Below the pieces are notes generated by a model that was given only the letters and a program-made list of their open reading frames with translations, was not told where the DNA came from and made no database searches. A stretch of 64,000 bases of DNA from Planctomycetota bacterium (GTDB lineage: Bacteria > Planctomycetota > B15-G4): NCBI GenBank assembly GCA_029259745.1, contig JAJDEO010000070.1, positions 1-64,000 on the forward strand, in the 5' to 3' direction. Below are positions 62,913 through 64,000 of this stretch, piece after piece. The position numbers were made by a program, and so were the translations under genes. Each line of letters starts with the position of its first letter. Positions within the stretch are counted from its first letter, which is position 1.

Positions 62913-63247
62913 GGGATCAGCTCCGGAAGGGAGAGTGAGGCGCGACCCGCGTGAGCTCAGTTGCTTCGCGGGGCCCTCAGCTTACCCGTCATCTGACTTG
63001 CACGTCATGTGAGATCTGCGCAGATGCGCGGGACGACCTGCGAGCAAGTCACGACTCCGAGGCGCGGACCTACCCCACCTCCCGGCAGGCGCCCAAAGCG
63101 CCGAACTGCTCCCCGCAAAGGCCAGCCGGAGACTTGACAGACGCAGATCCCACACAAGAAATTCTCCGGCCGTAGTTGCGCTTCGAGCTGCCGCGCGGTG
63201 AGAGTCGGCGGCTCACGAGATCGATCGAGAACACAGGGATACGAGGG
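62913..63247 (+). promoter_or_regulatory. Intergenic region with a TTGACA box
   Basis: A perfect TTGACA at 63134-63139 stands 109 bp before the ABC-transporter ATG. The best 17-base spacer leads to AGAAAT (63157-63162), a poor -10. A GC hairpin is not evident. The region also holds the promoter of the divergent CBS gene. Confidence 0.35.
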
Positions 63248-64000
63248 ATGACGGCACAGATCGAGATCCGTGACCTCACAAAGCGGTTCGGCGACTTCAC
63301 CGCCGTCGCCGGAGTGTCGTTCACGGTGTCACAGGGCGAGGTTTTGGGCTTCCTGGGGCCGAACGGCGCCGGCAAATCGACCACGATGAAGATGGTGACG
63401 GGTTTCCTGACTCCTACGTCGGGTGACGTCTCCGTCTGCGGGCACGACATGGCGAAAGACCCGATCGCCGCCAAGGCGACGATCGGCTACCTGCCCGAAG
63501 GCGCGCCGGCCTACGCCGACATGACCCCGGCGCAGCTGCTCGGCTTCGTCGCGAGCGTGCGTGGCCTGGCCGGCAGCGCGCGCCGCACGGCGGTCGGCAA
63601 CGCCATCGACCGCCTCCAGCTGCACGACGTGGTCAACAAGCGCATCGAGACACTCTCGAAGGGCTTCAAGCGCCGCGTCGGCTTGGCCCAGGCGATCCTC
63701 CACGACCCGCCGGTGCTGGTCATGGACGAGCCGACCGACGGCCTCGACCCGAACCAGAAGCACGAAGTCCGCAGCCTCATCCGCGAGATGGCGTCGGACA
63801 AGGCGATCATCCTCTCGACGCACATCCTCGAGGAGGTCGAAGCCGTCTGCACGCGCGCGATCGTCATTGCGCGCGGCACGCTGCTCTTCGACGGCACGCC
63901 GGTGGAGCTCGAGGCCCGCTCGCGCCACTACGGCGCCGTGACGCTCGCGTTGCGCGGCGTCGACCACGACACGGCCGCTGCTGCGCTGTCGACGATCGAC
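63248..64000 (+). CDS. ABC transporter ATP-binding protein (partial, cut by window end)
   Basis: 251 residues are present and no stop is reached. Walker A GPNGAGKST at 37-45, Q-loop region YLPEGAPAYADMTPAQLLG, signature LSKGFKRRVGLAQAI, Walker B VLVMDEPTDGLDP and H-switch STHILEEVEAVC are intact. It resembles the CcmA/GldA-like family of multidrug or gliding-type exporters. ATG at 63248 follows GAGGG closely. The permease is probably downstream of the window. Confidence 0.9.
   Translation, partial: MTAQIEIRDLTKRFGDFTAVAGVSFTVSQGEVLGFLGPNGAGKSTTMKMVTGFLTPTSGDVSVCGHDMAKDPIAAKATIGYLPEGAPAYADMTPAQLLGFVASVRGLAGSARRTAVGNAIDRLQLHDVVNKRIETLSKGFKRRVGLAQAILHDPPVLVMDEPTDGLDPNQKHEVRSLIREMASDKAIILSTHILEEVEAVCTRAIVIARGTLLFDGTPVELEARSRHYGAVTLALRGVDHDTAAAALSTID

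Overview
This is a GC-rich (about two-thirds G+C by eye) bacterial chromosome segment that reads best as Planctomycetota. The evidence is the style of its gene content: membrane Ser/Thr kinases with C-terminal helical repeats next to ECF-type sigma factors, several large secreted proteins (FG-GAP, HEAT, right-handed-helix-like), a di-haem cytochrome protein carrying calcium-loop motifs, an arylsulfotransferase-like protein, and housekeeping genes scattered singly rather than in large operons. The phylum call is inference; no rRNA is present. There is no prophage, transposase or CRISPR array.

Layout. 1-828: non-coding DNA with about four tandem ~115-bp repeats ending in an inverted copy (a ~149-bp snap-back hairpin), then two perfect terminator-like hairpins. 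829-3709 (minus): two-subunit 2-oxoacid:ferredoxin oxidoreductase. 3848-6023: TPR protein, rsmG, tandem universal stress protein, tRNA-Thr(CGU). 6211-7469: NYN-domain protein coupled to a DMT exporter. 7585-15056: signalling island of two receptor-like Ser/Thr kinases flanking a sigma factor, plus an unrecognised 311-aa protein. 15124-23644 (minus): secreted FG-GAP protein, second sigma factor, HEAT/receiver-like protein, lipoprotein secretin and a duplicated OmpH/Skp-like protein. 24326-33163: envelope redox region with di-haem cytochrome protein, DoxX-like protein, two-component system, divergent haem peroxidase and arylsulfotransferase-like protein. 33256-39709: methyltransferase, VOC protein, secreted helix-like protein, 2OG-Fe(II) oxygenase, CPA antiporter, Na+/Ca2+ exchanger. 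39968-43794 (minus): pnp with two S1 domains, rpsO, queC. 44108-48993: two related TPR proteins and a beta-propeller-like secreted protein. 49055-53974 (minus): a ~1,640-residue one-chain sigma-54 regulator. 54523-62912: GNAT fusion, TMEM175-like channel, degenerate peptidase-like protein, hutI, CorC-like CBS protein, DUF2238 membrane protein, four-CBS protein. 63248-end: ABC transporter ATPase cut by the window edge.

The most unusual part is 49055-54522. One polypeptide strings together a kinase fold with eroded ATP-binding motifs, a STAND-like ATPase segment that has lost its P-loop, a long TPR array, GAF, an apparently intact sigma-54 AAA+ domain (GAFTGA, Walker A and B present) and a Fis-type HTH. 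Beside its start, on the other strand, is a near-perfect -24/-12 sequence pointing into a stretch of nested hairpins with no convincing ORF. I read this as a possible sigma-54-controlled structured RNA or regulatory leader next to its activator; that link is inference.
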